Assembly (NCBI GenBank): GCA_902634405.1
Contig: CACPJY010000003.1
Span: 1-64,000 of the forward strand
DNA length: 64,000 bases
Reading direction: 5' to 3'
From: an uncultured Synechococcaceae cyanobacterium
Lineage (GTDB): Bacteria > Cyanobacteriota > Cyanobacteriia > PCC-6307 > Cyanobiaceae
In this document: positions 8,844 through 18,556 of the stretch, piece by piece
Layout of the letters: each line of letters starts with the position of its first letter
Numbering within the stretch: position 1 is the first letter of the stretch
The notes under the pieces: generated by a model
What the model saw: only the letters and a program-made list of their open reading frames with translations
What the model was told of the DNA's origin: nothing
Databases searched by the model: none
Translations under genes and position numbers: made by a program

Positions 8844-9926
8844 ATGAACGTACTTGAATCTCTTGCAGTTCTTGGAATCCTGATCCTCATCCATGAGGCA
8901 GGACACTTTTTTGCTGCAAGATCACAAGGGATTCATGTAAATGGATTTTCTATTGGATTTGGGCCTGCACTAATCAAATGGGAAAATGAAGGAATAACTT
9001 ATGCCCTGAGAGCTCTCCCATTAGGGGGATTTGTTTCATTTCCAGATGATGACAAAGAAAGTAATATTCCACCTGAAGACCCAGATTTACTAAGTAATCG
9101 ACCAATACATCAAAGGGCATTTGTTATATCAGCAGGGGTTCTTGCAAATTTTCTCCTTGCTTGGGTTGTATTAATTGGACAGTCAGGAATTGTTGGAATA
9201 CCAGACGAGCCCTCTCCAGGTGTAATGGTTCTTGCTGTTCAGCATAATGAAGCTGCTGAAAAAGCTGGCCTAACTTCAGGAGACCGAATTCTCAGCATTG
9301 ATGGACAGGAGCTTGGGAAGGGGCAAGAAGCTGTTCAGCTATTAATCGAAAAAATCAAAGGTTCTCCAGAAAAAACTTTGGCAATTGAGAAAATTTCAGA
9401 AGAGAAAAAAATACAGTTAACTATTACTCCAGCCAATCAAGAAGGGTCTGGAATGATAGGTGCTCAGTTACAACCAAATTCCACTGGCGAATTCCATAAA
9501 GCAAAAGATATTTTTGAAGTATTTAATAAATCCAGTAATCAATTTTTAAGTTTATTAAATCGCACAGTTAATGGCTATAAAGGGCTCTTAACAGAATTTA
9601 GTGCTACTGCTCAACAGCTAAGTGGTCCAGTTAAAATTGTGGAAATAGGTGCACAACTATCCGGACAAGGTATTTCAGGTTTAACACTATTTGCCGCATT
9701 GATTTCTATTAATCTTGCAGTCTTAAATTCCCTCCCACTTCCGCTTCTTGATGGAGGGCAGTTAATGCTTCTAATTATTGAAGGAATTCTTGGGAGGCCT
9801 GTTCCAGAGAACCTTCAAATAGCTTTCATGCAATCTGGCTTCGTATTAATAGTTGGATTAAGTGTTGTTCTTATCATTAAAGACACTAGTCAACTTTCAA
9901 TTGTTCAGGGGCTTATTGGCCACTAA
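8844..9926 (+). CDS. rseP: RIP zinc metalloprotease, RseP/site-2 protease
   Basis: 360 residues. The zinc site HEAGH is at 17-21 in the first membrane helix, and the third ligand lies in LPLPLLDGGQL with Asp303. A PDZ domain occupies about 125-205 (AGLTSGDRILSIDGQELG). Site-2 proteases cut membrane-spanning substrates within the bilayer, for example anti-sigma factors, releasing cytoplasmic regulators. The substrate here is unknown. The arrangement serS-rseP-rpsN-pnp appears in other picocyanobacteria, as I recall. It has one PDZ domain, as is usual outside the proteobacteria. Confidence 0.94.
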   Translation: MNVLESLAVLGILILIHEAGHFFAARSQGIHVNGFSIGFGPALIKWENEGITYALRALPLGGFVSFPDDDKESNIPPEDPDLLSNRPIHQRAFVISAGVLANFLLAWVVLIGQSGIVGIPDEPSPGVMVLAVQHNEAAEKAGLTSGDRILSIDGQELGKGQEAVQLLIEKIKGSPEKTLAIEKISEEKKIQLTITPANQEGSGMIGAQLQPNSTGEFHKAKDIFEVFNKSSNQFLSLLNRTVNGYKGLLTEFSATAQQLSGPVKIVEIGAQLSGQGISGLTLFAALISINLAVLNSLPLPLLDGGQLMLLIIEGILGRPVPENLQIAFMQSGFVLIVGLSVVLIIKDTSQLSIVQGLIGH

Positions 9927-10043
9927 CCAAAAAAATTAATGGGCAAATTGAGATTGCGTAGAAAGCTTTTTAAGAAAAAAGCGGTTTATTGGCATATGGA
10001 GAGTTAATATCGATCCTTGTTCCTTAAGACTTGAATTTGCCGC

Positions 10044-10346
10044 ATGGCTAAGAAGTCAATGATCGCTAGAGATGTAAAGCGAAAGAAGCTTGTAGAGCGC
10101 TACTCAGCAAAGCGCAAACGGCTTTTAGAGGAGTTCAACGCCGCGAAAGATCCTATGCAGCGCCTAGAAGTTCATCGCAAAATTCAGGCCTTGCCCAGGA
10201 ACAGTGCACCAAGTCGCATGAGAAATCGTTGTTGGGCTACTGGAAAGCCAAGAGGTGTTTATCGTGATTTCGGTCTTTGCAGGAACCAACTTAGGCAACG
10301 TGCTCACAAAGGCGAACTTCCAGGTTTAGTTAAGTCAAGTTGGTAA
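10044..10346 (+). CDS. rpsN: 30S ribosomal protein S14 (zinc-free long form)
   Basis: 100 residues, the long S14 type. It begins [16 protein letters not shown] and ends with [19 protein letters not shown], the conserved S14 block. The CxxC pairs of the short zinc-binding type are absent: the cysteines at about 63 and 78 are isolated. S14 sits in the head of the small subunit and is needed for its assembly. It stands alone between rseP and pnp rather than in the main ribosomal operon, as is normal for cyanobacteria. Confidence 0.97.
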   Translation: MAKKSMIARDVKRKKLVERYSAKRKRLLEEFNAAKDPMQRLEVHRKIQALPRNSAPSRMRNRCWATGKPRGVYRDFGLCRNQLRQRAHKGELPGLVKSSW

Positions 10347-10450
10347 TTGCTCACGTAAAGCGAAGGAAATCATTAAAACAAAAAATTAGCCATAATCCTC
10401 AAAAGCCTTGGCCTCATTTGTTTTAACAAAAATTAAATGCATAAAACAAC

Positions 10451-10474
10451 AAGCAAAAAGAAAAAATTTTGCTT
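10451..10474 (+). promoter_or_regulatory. Hairpin between rpsN and pnp
   Basis: Arms AAGCAAAA (10451-10458) and TTTTGCTT (10467-10474) are perfectly complementary across an 8-base A-rich loop. The hairpin is AT-rich and therefore weak. It lies about 55 bases before the pnp start, in a 182-base gap. In E. coli the pnp leader hairpin is the RNase III/PNPase autocontrol site, so a leader role is conceivable. It could also be part of the end of the rpsN transcript. Neither is shown. Confidence 0.25.
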
Positions 10475-10528
10475 TATGGGCTCCTGAAAATGTAAAAATA
10501 ACCTCAGACAAAAAGACATAAACACAAA

Positions 10529-12697
10529 GTGCAAGGTCATACACAGTCAGTTTCCTTTGATGGACGCGAGATAAGACTGACAACAGGGCGTTTTGCTCCC
10601 CAAGCTGGCGGATCAGTGATGGTTGAATGCGGTGATACCGCTGTCCTGGTAACTGCCACCAAAGCATCAGGAAGAGAAGGGATCGATTTCCTTCCACTTA
10701 TTTGCGACTACGAGGAGAGGCTTTATGCCGTCGGCCGCATCCCAGGGAGTTTCATGAGAAGGGAAGGTAGACCTCCTGAGCGCGCAACTCTTATCTCAAG
10801 GCTTATAGACCGTCCGATGAGGCCTCTTTTCCCTAGTTGGTTGAGAGATGACATCCAAGTAGTTGCAACTTGTCTTTCCCTAGACGAAAGAGTGCCTGCA
10901 GATGTCCTCGCAGTAACAGGTGCATCTATGGCCACATTACTTGCAGGCATTCCATTCAATGGTCCTATGGCTGCAGTAAGAGTCGGACTACTAGGAGACG
11001 ACTTTGTCCTTAATCCAAGCTTCAGGGAAATAGAACGCGGGGATCTTGACCTTGTTGTAGCAGGGACACCAGACGGTGTTGTAATGGTTGAAGCTGGGGC
11101 TAATCAACTTTCTGAGCAAGATGTAATCGAAGCGATAGATTTCGGATATGAAGCTGTATGTGAATTAATAAAAGCTCAGCAATCAATACTTAAAGAATTA
11201 TCAATCGATCAGGTTAAACCTCAAGAAGAACCTCAGGAAGACCCTTCCCTACAAACATACCTAGAGAAAAATTGCACTAAGCAAATTCGAGAAGTTCTAA
11301 AGCAATTTGAGCAAACAAAGTCAGAAAGAGATGAGAAACTTGATTCAATCAAAACTGAAACATCTTCAGCCATTGAAGCTCTCAAAGAAGACAATGCTGT
11401 CCGCAAAGCAATCTCACTAAATAATAAGTTACTAGGCTCCTCATTTAAATCTCTTATTAAAAAATTAATGAGGGAGCAAATAATTAAAGAAGGGAAAAGA
11501 GTAGATGGAAGGAATCTAGATGAAGTTCGAACAATCAATGCTGAGGTTGGAATACTTCCAAAAAGAGTTCATGGATCAGGGCTCTTCCAACGTGGTCTAA
11601 CGCAAGTCCTCTCAACAGCAACTTTAGGTACTCCTAGTGATGCCCAAGAGATGGACGATCTGAATCCTAATACCGAAAAAACTTATATACACCACTACAA
11701 TTTCCCTCCATTCTCAGTAGGTGAAACACGGCCAATGCGTTCTCCTGGACGGCGGGAGATAGGCCATGGTTCTCTTGCCGAACGTTCATTAATACCTGTA
11801 CTTCCTGCAAAGGACACATTCCCTTATGTCTTAAGGGTTGTAAGCGAAGTACTGAGTTCAAATGGATCAACTTCTATGGGGTCAGTATGTGGAAGTACTT
11901 TGGCGCTAATGGATGCAGGTGTTCCTTTGCAAGCTCCAGTGGGGGGAGCTGCTATGGGACTAATCAAAGAAGGGGATGAAGTCAGAATCCTCACTGATAT
12001 TCAAGGTATTGAAGATTTCCTTGGCGATATGGACTTTAAAGTTGCAGGGACAGAGAAAGGAATTACAGCATTGCAAATGGACATGAAAATCACTGGTTTA
12101 TCAGTGGGTACTGTCACAGATGCAATTAATCAAGCACGGCCAGCAAGAATTCATATCTTAGAAAAGATGAAAGAAGCAATAGATAGTCCCCGCACAACTC
12201 TTTCTCCTCATGCCCCAAGACTACTGAGTTTCAGAATTGATCCAGAATTAATAGGAACAGTAATTGGACCTGGAGGAAGGACTATTAAAGGCATAACAGA
12301 AAGGACTAATACTAAAATCGATATTGAAGATGGAGGCATTGTTACCATTGCTTCTCATGATGGAGCTGCTGCAGAAGGCGCTCAACGGATCATTGAAGGA
12401 CTTACTAGGAAAGTCAATGAAGGAGAAATCTTTACTGGACCCATTACTAGAATCATCCCCATAGGTGCTTTTGTTGAAATCCTTCCAGGAAAGGAAGGGA
12501 TGATTCACATTTCCCAGCTATCTGAGGCAAGAGTTGAGAAAGTAGAAGACGTTGTCAAAGTTGGAGATACAGTTACTGTTCGCGTTCGAGAAATAGATAA
12601 TCGTGGTCGTATCAATCTCACATTAAGGGGAGTTCCTCAAAATGGAGAGATTGCTCATCATGATCCATCTCCTACGCCTGTAGCCCCACTTAATTAA
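10529..12697 (+). CDS. pnp: Polynucleotide phosphorylase
   Basis: 722 residues, full length. Two RNase PH-like domains (about 10-140 and 315-545), a KH domain (about 565-625, [20 protein letters not shown]) and a C-terminal S1 domain ([19 protein letters not shown]) occur in the standard order. It degrades RNA from the 3' end with phosphate, giving nucleoside diphosphates, and can run in reverse to add tails. Cyanobacteria use it for RNA tailing. GTG start at 10529 gives [13 protein letters not shown]. Its stop overlaps the convergent cysQ stop by 4 bases, so transcription must end inside coding sequence or within the opposite gene. Confidence 0.97.
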   Translation: MQGHTQSVSFDGREIRLTTGRFAPQAGGSVMVECGDTAVLVTATKASGREGIDFLPLICDYEERLYAVGRIPGSFMRREGRPPERATLISRLIDRPMRPLFPSWLRDDIQVVATCLSLDERVPADVLAVTGASMATLLAGIPFNGPMAAVRVGLLGDDFVLNPSFREIERGDLDLVVAGTPDGVVMVEAGANQLSEQDVIEAIDFGYEAVCELIKAQQSILKELSIDQVKPQEEPQEDPSLQTYLEKNCTKQIREVLKQFEQTKSERDEKLDSIKTETSSAIEALKEDNAVRKAISLNNKLLGSSFKSLIKKLMREQIIKEGKRVDGRNLDEVRTINAEVGILPKRVHGSGLFQRGLTQVLSTATLGTPSDAQEMDDLNPNTEKTYIHHYNFPPFSVGETRPMRSPGRREIGHGSLAERSLIPVLPAKDTFPYVLRVVSEVLSSNGSTSMGSVCGSTLALMDAGVPLQAPVGGAAMGLIKEGDEVRILTDIQGIEDFLGDMDFKVAGTEKGITALQMDMKITGLSVGTVTDAINQARPARIHILEKMKEAIDSPRTTLSPHAPRLLSFRIDPELIGTVIGPGGRTIKGITERTNTKIDIEDGGIVTIASHDGAAAEGAQRIIEGLTRKVNEGEIFTGPITRIIPIGAFVEILPGKEGMIHISQLSEARVEKVEDVVKVGDTVTVRVREIDNRGRINLTLRGVPQNGEIAHHDPSPTPVAPLN

Positions 12698-13611
12698 CCA
12701 AAGAATTCTGGATCCAACTTTTTGAGTTCATTCTTTGCTCTGCTACAGATCAAAGGATGAGAGGCTCCATGACTAGCTATCAAGCATCCTGACTGTAAAA
12801 ACCCGACTTTATTGTAGGAAAGGGAAGTTCCATCACAGTGGGTAAACCTTCCTCCTGCAGCGACCAAAACAGCCTCTGGCGCAGCCATATCCCAGTCTTT
12901 GGGAGCTGTCTTACCAGATAAGGAAAGATATACATCAGCGTCCCCTCGCAAAATTGTTGCGACTTTGCAACCAACACTCCCTACCTTTTTTGTATTTCCA
13001 AAAGATAGATTTCTAATTAAGTTATCAAGTCTATTTTCTCTGTGATTCCTACTGGAAACAAGCACTAATTCACTTACCTCTTTTCTTTTACTGAACTGGA
13101 CTGATCCCCTACTTCCAGAGCGATCCTCACACCATGCCCCAACGCCTTCTGATCCAATCCACAACTCTTCTCTTGCTGGAATTAAAACGACTCCCAATTG
13201 AGGTCTGTTCTTATGAACTAAAGCAAGATGGACAGCATAATCTCCTGAGCCCTGCAAAAAATCCTTTGTTCCATCTAAAGGATCTAATATCCAAAGCCAT
13301 TCTGCATCGCAAGGTTTCCCCTCCATTATTTGCTCCTTAGCATTCTCCTCACTTAGCAGACTCCAAGGCGCATTTGGGAACGCCCTATCTAAGCAACCAA
13401 GCAGCCAGCTGTTTACCGCAAGATCGGCAGCTGAAACTGGGCCTTCCCCACCTTCGTCAATGTCAAGAGCTCGTGGAAATCCATATGGGGGCTGTTCACC
13501 AGATGAATAGGCCAACAAAATATCTGCAGCCCCCCAACACATAAATCTCAATTGCTCTAATAAAAATTCAAAGTTAACGCCAATTGGCAACGGTGGATAA
13601 GGAGTCATCAT
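12694..13611 (-). CDS. cysQ: 3'(2'),5'-bisphosphate nucleotidase CysQ, inositol monophosphatase family
   Basis: 305 residues from the ATG at 13611 ([11 protein letters not shown]); an ATG at 13632 is also in frame. Metal-binding motif 1 of the inositol-monophosphatase superfamily is clear as [15 protein letters not shown], and the upstream acidic pair is in [10 protein letters not shown]. The C-terminal motif is [17 protein letters not shown]. CysQ removes the 3'-phosphate from PAP and PAPS, clearing by-products of sulfate assimilation. Other inositol phosphatase activities are possible in this family, but the KDFLQG variant is CysQ-like. The 5' end overlaps or abuts rsmI on the other strand. 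Confidence 0.85.
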   Translation of the reverse strand: MMTPYPPLPIGVNFEFLLEQLRFMCWGAADILLAYSSGEQPPYGFPRALDIDEGGEGPVSAADLAVNSWLLGCLDRAFPNAPWSLLSEENAKEQIMEGKPCDAEWLWILDPLDGTKDFLQGSGDYAVHLALVHKNRPQLGVVLIPAREELWIGSEGVGAWCEDRSGSRGSVQFSKRKEVSELVLVSSRNHRENRLDNLIRNLSFGNTKKVGSVGCKVATILRGDADVYLSLSGKTAPKDWDMAAPEAVLVAAGGRFTHCDGTSLSYNKVGFLQSGCLIASHGASHPLICSRAKNELKKLDPEFFG

Positions 13612-14503
13612 GGATGGACTTATGTTATGCATTGTGAGTCAAAGACTTGAGCCTGCACCAGGTGTGCTCTATGTAGTAGGGACTCCTATAGGCCATTTAG
13701 GTGATCTTTCCCCAAGAGCAGAGGCGATACTTAAAAACTCTTCAACCATCGTTTGTGAGGATACGCGACATAGTGGCAAGCTCTTAATAAAAATAGGCAG
13801 CAAAGTGAAAAAGCTAAGTTTTCATAAACACAATGCTCAGAAACGTCTTCCACAAATAATCGCCCTACTTGAACAAGGTAATAGCATTGCGATGATTAGT
13901 GATGCAGGACTCCCAGGCATAAGTGACCCTGGCGAAGAGCTCGTCAATGCAGTTCGGGAAGCTGGTAATGAAGTGATCTGCATCCCAGGGCCTTGTGCTG
14001 CGACAACAGCCCTTGTTAGTAGCGGATTACCATCTAATCGATTCTGTTTTGAAGGGTTTCTACCTTCGAAAGGGAAAGATCGCAAAGAACGTTTAAAAGT
14101 TATTGCCAAAGAAGAAAGGACAACAGTACTTTACGAAGCTCCTCATAGAGTCTTTCAAATTCTTGAAGAACTTAAAGAGATTTGTGGAGAGTCAAGAGGA
14201 ATAAGTATTGCAAGAGAACTAACTAAAAGACATGAACAACATATAGGTCCAACAATCAAAGATGCTTTAACACACTTTCAAAAACACAAGCCAATAGGAG
14301 AGTTGACAATTGTTCTGGCGGGTGCAGAAAAACAAATTCCGAACAAAAAAACCCCCAAAGAATTACTGATCGAACTAAAAAATTTGATAAATAAAGGGAA
14401 AAGTGCAAGTGAAGCAGCAAAGGAGCTATCACAAAAGTCTGGGGAGTCTCGAAGAATGATTTATTCACTTCTTCACAAGACAAATCCGCCAGAAAGCAGT
14501 TAA
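13610..14503 (+). CDS. rsmI: 16S rRNA (cytidine(1402)-2'-O)-methyltransferase
   Basis: 297 residues. The SAM-binding start LYVVGTPIGHLGDLSPRA and the conserved block VCEDTRHSG identify RsmI (YraL). GLPGISDPGEELV and GPCAATTALVSSGLP follow in the expected places. It 2'-O-methylates C1402 of 16S rRNA in the decoding centre. ATG at 13610 is possible, but GTG at 13634 (VSQRLEP) would avoid overlapping the divergent cysQ start; I cannot decide. The promoter must then lie within the 5' end of cysQ. Confidence 0.92.
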   Translation: MDGLMLCIVSQRLEPAPGVLYVVGTPIGHLGDLSPRAEAILKNSSTIVCEDTRHSGKLLIKIGSKVKKLSFHKHNAQKRLPQIIALLEQGNSIAMISDAGLPGISDPGEELVNAVREAGNEVICIPGPCAATTALVSSGLPSNRFCFEGFLPSKGKDRKERLKVIAKEERTTVLYEAPHRVFQILEELKEICGESRGISIARELTKRHEQHIGPTIKDALTHFQKHKPIGELTIVLAGAEKQIPNKKTPKELLIELKNLINKGKSASEAAKELSQKSGESRRMIYSLLHKTNPPESS

Positions 14504-14529
14504 TATTGGAACTAGAAATTCAAAAGAAA

Positions 14530-14763
14530 ATGGTAAATCGAATCCAAATATTAATGACTACATTTAGCAGTAGTTTATTACTCCTAATAGTGCTTTGCCT
14601 AGGCGCTCAAAACATTAATGAAAGGAGAAGCATTAACCTTATTTCTGGAAGGTCTTCATTGCTACCTGTAGGTTTCTTAATTGGGACATCCGTTATATTA
14701 GGTGTTATAGGAGGAGGATCTTCAGCTGCAATATTCGCCGCATCTAGAAAGTCAGATATATAA
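14530..14763 (+). CDS. Small membrane protein, unknown function
   Basis: 77 residues from the ATG at 14530 (MVNRIQILM); a TTG at 14506 would add eight. Two hydrophobic segments are visible, about 8-26 (TTFSSSLLLLIVLCLGA) and 44-66 (LPVGFLIGTSVILGVIGGG), so it should span the membrane twice. I do not recognise the family. It starts 26 bases after rsmI on the same strand and meets the convergent HTH gene after 2 bases. Similar short proteins follow rsmI in related genomes only as far as I can guess. Confidence 0.6.
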   Translation: MVNRIQILMTTFSSSLLLLIVLCLGAQNINERRSINLISGRSSLLPVGFLIGTSVILGVIGGGSSAAIFAASRKSDI

Positions 14764-14765
14764 CC

Positions 14766-15566
14766 TTAATCATCTAATGATATAAGTTTTCCATCTAAAA
14801 CCAATCGCGTGACACTTTTAGCCAACAGATAAGGGATTGTGAGAGTGAAAACAGATGTGTCAGGAATGCGAATAACCCGTTGATTTCGTCCGCATGCTCG
14901 TCTTGCAGAGCGAGGGCTCGAAAAAAGGGAAACAGCTTGTCTGTCTTGATCTTCTTCAGAAAAGATTCCCAACTCTGAAAAGGCCTTTAAAGGCTTCGAG
15001 TCAAGCTCTACTGACTTTTCAACCAACATATAAACACTTTCAGGTAAAAGAGCATCTGAGAATGGTTTACACGGAACCTCATGGCGGTCTCGAATTTCCA
15101 CTCCTTCAACAAGGGGTACTAACTCGTGGAACAAATTTTCACTGAATTCTTCTTCTTGGGGAGTCTTTAAATCCTTGACAACATTAAATTTGTCAGCAAA
15201 ATCATCCGAATCATCTAGCGCAAGTGTTGAGCCGCTCTCTCCTGAAACATCCAACTCCTTGTCTTTCTCCCCGGCAGGAGAAAAAAGGTCTTTTGAACGC
15301 TGCTCATCGTTAACAGATATATCTTGCTGACCAGATTCAGCTGATAGAGAATTGCCTGAATTCGTCTGAGAAAATAAAGCCTTACTCTGTGCCCTAGATG
15401 CTTTAAGAGCTGAATATTCAGCAGAAGACAATAGCGATCTAACTACGCGAGTAACAGTATTGGCGCTACAGCCAAAGTTTTGAGCAAGGCTACTTGCAGT
15501 GTCACCTGAACGGAACCGATGAACAAGATCCTTCTTTTGGATATCGGTAAGCCTGCGGGCTGCCAT
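14766..15566 (-). CDS. Helix-turn-helix protein with acidic linker
   Basis: 266 residues from the ATG at 15566; the frame extends to 15590. The N-terminal 50 residues form a homeodomain-like helix-turn-helix (RLTDIQKKDLVHRFRSGDTA, then SLAQNFGCSANTVTRVV), as in transposase or Trp-repressor-type DNA binders. A long Ser/Asp/Glu-rich linker follows (about 60-190) and then a conserved-looking C-terminal part with IRIPDTSVFTLTIPYLLAKS. It probably binds DNA or acts as a regulator. No catalytic domain is visible, so it is not a transposase. It ends two bases from the convergent small membrane-protein gene. Target genes cannot be read from sequence. Confidence 0.7.
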   Translation of the reverse strand: MAARRLTDIQKKDLVHRFRSGDTASSLAQNFGCSANTVTRVVRSLLSSAEYSALKASRAQSKALFSQTNSGNSLSAESGQQDISVNDEQRSKDLFSPAGEKDKELDVSGESGSTLALDDSDDFADKFNVVKDLKTPQEEEFSENLFHELVPLVEGVEIRDRHEVPCKPFSDALLPESVYMLVEKSVELDSKPLKAFSELGIFSEEDQDRQAVSLFSSPRSARRACGRNQRVIRIPDTSVFTLTIPYLLAKSVTRLVLDGKLISLDD

Positions 15567-15633
15567 CTCCTGAAAGTTAGAAGCACCCAACCTTAATGCT
15601 TTATGGCCACTATGGCTGTCAGAATATATTCAT

Positions 15634-15707
<74 letters not shown>

Positions 15708-15821
15708 TAATTTGCATAAGTAAGAAGCCAGAGGACATCCCCTAAAGAGGTAACCAAGAGCTCTATTAAGCCCACACAAGGATTCAGGGAATTTCAACGA
15801 ATCCCCACCTTCCATAGAAAA

Positions 15822-16520
15822 TCACAAAGCCAAAGCTGTGCCTTGACCTTCTATTAATTGATCTGAGAAATAAGACCCTGGTGAAAACGTGCTATTCATA
15901 TTGATTGATGTCAAATTGGAAGAGAAATACAAATCCTTTAAAGCCAATCTGAAATCAAAAGAAATCATTGTCTTCTGCGAATCATTTGGTTCCGAACCAT
16001 GCAAACAATCAATATGGTCAAATGAAAATATTGTTCCATAGGGTGACTCTAAATTAATAAAATCACCACTCCCGGGAGTTCTCTCAACTTTCAGAGATGC
16101 TTTACCTTGATAATTACTCAATCCTAGATTAAAATTGATTTCATAAGACTGATGGTTATACATACTGTCTTTATGATATTCACCAACGAACGTGTTCCCA
16201 GGAAGTCCAATCCTAAATGTTGGTATAGCTTGAAAGTAAAAGTCAAAAGGTATCAAATCAGCTATATAGGTAACAATAAAGTCTTCGTATAATGGTTTAA
16301 TAGTCTTAAAGTAATTAGCATAAAAAACCTTATGAGCAAGTGTACTCTGGTCATTAATTCTTTTAAATCTTTCATAAGATCCCAAAAAATTATGAAGTTC
16401 ACCCAAATCGACACCTAAAACACTCTCAACAACCTTCTTAAAAGGATAGCGATCAACAGGATAGTGAAAAGTTTTTCCATGAATGCTAGTCCTAAGCAAA
16501 TCCGCAGAAAAAGGTCGCAT
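15822..16520 (-). CDS. Putative Fe(II)/2-oxoglutarate-type oxygenase, StrG-like
   Basis: 232 residues. The pattern GEYHKDSMY...H...EINF and, 58 residues on, CLHGSEPND...SFDFRL resembles the StrG family of streptomycin clusters. It gives a plausible iron triad: His116, Asp118 and His174, with Arg191 placed to bind 2-oxoglutarate. That would make it a double-stranded beta-helix dioxygenase. The substrate is unknown. StrG-like genes occur in several picocyanobacterial genomes, as I recall. It is a lone gene behind tRNA-Arg, and no sugar or antibiotic genes lie beside it. The identification rests on motif reading only. Confidence 0.6.
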   Translation of the reverse strand: MRPFSADLLRTSIHGKTFHYPVDRYPFKKVVESVLGVDLGELHNFLGSYERFKRINDQSTLAHKVFYANYFKTIKPLYEDFIVTYIADLIPFDFYFQAIPTFRIGLPGNTFVGEYHKDSMYNHQSYEINFNLGLSNYQGKASLKVERTPGSGDFINLESPYGTIFSFDHIDCLHGSEPNDSQKTMISFDFRLALKDLYFSSNLTSINMNSTFSPGSYFSDQLIEGQGTALAL

Positions 16521-16818
16521 TGGTATATATCTATAACTTTAAAATTTTATCACAGCAATAAATTCTTTAATAACAAAAGATTGAATTACTTATATCTACT
16601 TTCAAGATTCTAATCATAGCAGTATTTATTAAAACAAGTCATATACAGATCAAAAATGGTCTTAAGAATAGATCGAAAGCTTTGAAGGAATGAGCGGAAA
16701 AATAATCGCTAGAAATAAATAAATTCAAGAGAATTGAGGCTAGACAGCAAAAATAAGTATTAGATACTATCGCAAAATTTGATAAAAGGTGCTTAAAAAG
16801 GGTAGCAATCGGTAATCA
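16521..16818. other. AT-rich intergenic region between divergent genes
   Basis: Just under 300 bases between the StrG-like gene (reverse) and the HTH gene (forward). It must hold both promoters. TTGAGG at 16734 and TATTAG at 16758, 18 bases apart, form a possible but weak sigma-70 promoter for the forward gene. I see no RNA gene and no strong inverted repeat. Confidence 0.4.
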
Positions 16819-17052
16819 ATGTTCCCAATACGCAGCTTTTCAGTTGAATGGATGAACAGTCATGAAGCCAGTAAATATCTTGGCTTTAGTGAAAAATCTC
16901 TCAAATGCTGGCGAGAATGTGGCTACCTGAAAATCGGAAAACATTGGCAACCAGAAGGAGAAGGCATTAACAGTCAAATTCTATACAAAGTTGATCTTTG
17001 CAAAAAAGAAATGGATGAATGGTGGGGTCGAGATGCATTGTTTGAGAACTAA
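16819..17052 (+). CDS. Small excisionase/MerR-like helix-turn-helix protein
   Basis: 77 residues; a later ATG at 16852 gives 66. MNSHEASKYLGFSEKSLKCW is the typical start of an excisionase-type winged helix (helix, turn, recognition helix), followed by WRECGYLKIGKHW and a basic hairpin. Such proteins bind DNA as recombination directionality factors or small regulators. It stands alone: no integrase lies next to it. The position behind a tRNA gene makes a past mobile element thinkable, but a host regulator is equally possible. Confidence 0.65.
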   Translation: MFPIRSFSVEWMNSHEASKYLGFSEKSLKCWRECGYLKIGKHWQPEGEGINSQILYKVDLCKKEMDEWWGRDALFEN

Positions 17053-17214
17053 CTAACTTCATAATTTAGTATTTTTAGACTATTTAATCTTTCCTGAACA
17101 GTCAAAATGAATCCTATCTTTGTAAAGCAAATAAGACAGAGAGAAACTTATAGAAGTTCGATCCAGGTGAATCATAAATATATTAATAAAGACCTTTCCC
17201 TCAACTGAATTTTC

Positions 17215-17802
17215 ATGGCTTATTCAGAATCAGAAATCATTGCAGGTGGCTTGGCTCATGTCCCTATCCTGATAATTATTCTAATTTTTTTTAATAGTAT
17301 TATTCAAAATACATCCAATCAAATTAAAAATTCTGCTAATGATTTCAAAGTAAATCCAACCATTTCAGAGGATCCCTCAATTGAACTGTCTTATGAATTG
17401 AAATCTTTAAAGACTTCAGAAAATTCAATTGAGCCTCCTCCTCAATTAAAGCCTTTAGAAACTACAGAAAATTCAATTGAGCCTCCTCCTCAATTAAAGC
17501 CTTTAGAAACTACAGAAAGTTCAATTGAGCTTTCCTCTCAATTGAAGCCTATAGAAACTACAGAAAAATCGATTAACTATCACCAACCCCAAGCCGAAGG
17601 GCCCACATCACAAGGCCTTAAGCTTTATCAAAGTCAGCAAAAAGCTTTAAATGCAGATGAAGCCTTAAAAAACGAGGTAAAGCTACTAGAGCAAGAAGCA
17701 GAAAACCTGAGGTCGGTATCAGAAAGAAGTGAATCTATTTATCAAAGAGTAAATGTAAAAAGAGGTAATTTTTTGAAAAAGATAATCAAAAATTTGTTTT
17801 AA
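17215..17802 (+). CDS. Membrane-anchored protein with 16-residue repeats and coiled coil
   Basis: 195 residues. A single hydrophobic segment at about 15-31 (VPILIIILIFFNSII) anchors the protein. Residues 55-118 are four tandem copies of a 16-residue unit, consensus SIEPPPQLKPLETTEN. Residues about 135-180 are rich in K, E, Q and L (EALKNEVKLLEQEAENLRSV) and look like a coiled coil. The end is basic (RGNFLKKIIKNLF). Low-complexity proline- and threonine-rich repeats suggest a spacer or surface stalk. I do not recognise the family. The start ATG at 17215 gives the membrane segment at once. Confidence 0.6.
   Translation: MAYSESEIIAGGLAHVPILIIILIFFNSIIQNTSNQIKNSANDFKVNPTISEDPSIELSYELKSLKTSENSIEPPPQLKPLETTENSIEPPPQLKPLETTESSIELSSQLKPIETTEKSINYHQPQAEGPTSQGLKLYQSQQKALNADEALKNEVKLLEQEAENLRSVSERSESIYQRVNVKRGNFLKKIIKNLF
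17377..17568 (+). repeat. Four tandem 48-bp repeats in a coding sequence
   Basis: Units begin at 17377, 17425, 17473 and 17521, each 48 bases (16 codons). Units 2 and 3 differ at only one base near their end, while units 1 and 4 have diverged. That points to a recent duplication of the middle unit. Because the unit is a whole number of codons, copy changes keep the frame. Confidence 0.9.
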
Positions 17803-18038
17803 ACTTCATTACATTTCTTACTTTAGGTGGACTTTTCTTTTTTAGAAAAGCCAAGCATCAAGAATCGAAGGATTACATCTAAAAAATCCTGATATAAAAG
17901 AGATTTTAGAGATAAATGTTTATCAGCTGACTTTGAGAAAATTTTACATTTTCCATATAAAAGATTATCATATAAATAATATAATACTCTTTGCATTAAT
18001 GCGGATTAAAAAATTGCAATGTTAAAGGGTGAAATCAA

Positions 18039-18389
18039 CTAACTTTTGCCAACATTAAAAACAAAGTCATGGAAAGCAGAATTATTAAAGTACAAAAACA
18101 CAGCTGCTAACAACAAGAGATTAAGCCCTATTACCAATGAAGCAATTATTACTCTTTGATTTTTGCCAGGAAGTTTGTACTTTAATCCACCTAAAGAATA
18201 TTCATCTAAGTCTATTTCATCAATTCTATCATTAGTCTTCTTAGACTTACTTGTTTTTTGACTGGTGCTAGACTTCTTCTTAGACAGGGCGTTAGCGCTA
18301 AGGTTACTACTTTTTTGTTCATCGTCAGAATTACCGCCTTGACTATCAGAATTAGCGGTGCCGAAACCAGTTTGTTTTTTGGAAGTCAT
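18039..18389 (-). CDS. Small protein with disordered N-terminus and C-terminal membrane anchor
   Basis: 116 residues from the ATG at 18389 (MTSKKQTGFG); an ATG at 18398 adds three. The first 60 residues are Ser/Lys/Gln-rich and probably disordered. A conserved-looking patch EIDLDEYSLGGLKYKLPGKN precedes one membrane segment near 82-102 (VIIASLVIGLNLLLLAAVFLYF). It is likely a tail-anchored inner-membrane protein. I do not recognise a family. Confidence 0.6.
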   Translation of the reverse strand: MTSKKQTGFGTANSDSQGGNSDDEQKSSNLSANALSKKKSSTSQKTSKSKKTNDRIDEIDLDEYSLGGLKYKLPGKNQRVIIASLVIGLNLLLLAAVFLYFNNSAFHDFVFNVGKS

Positions 18390-18556
18390 GATCAACATAA
18401 AGATTACATTTCACTAAGAAATAAAGTTAGCTAATCAGAGGTCACTTAGACATCTAATTATTAATTTTTTAAAGAAATCTAGTGAAATAGATTTTATTTT
18501 AAAATGAGCATAGTGCAATCAGATTAATATTAGTTGAGACCTCCTAAATTTTAAGA

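Noticed and set aside
14766-15566. Transposase
   Set aside because: Only the N-terminal helix-turn-helix fits. There is no DDE or other catalytic domain and no flanking inverted repeats.
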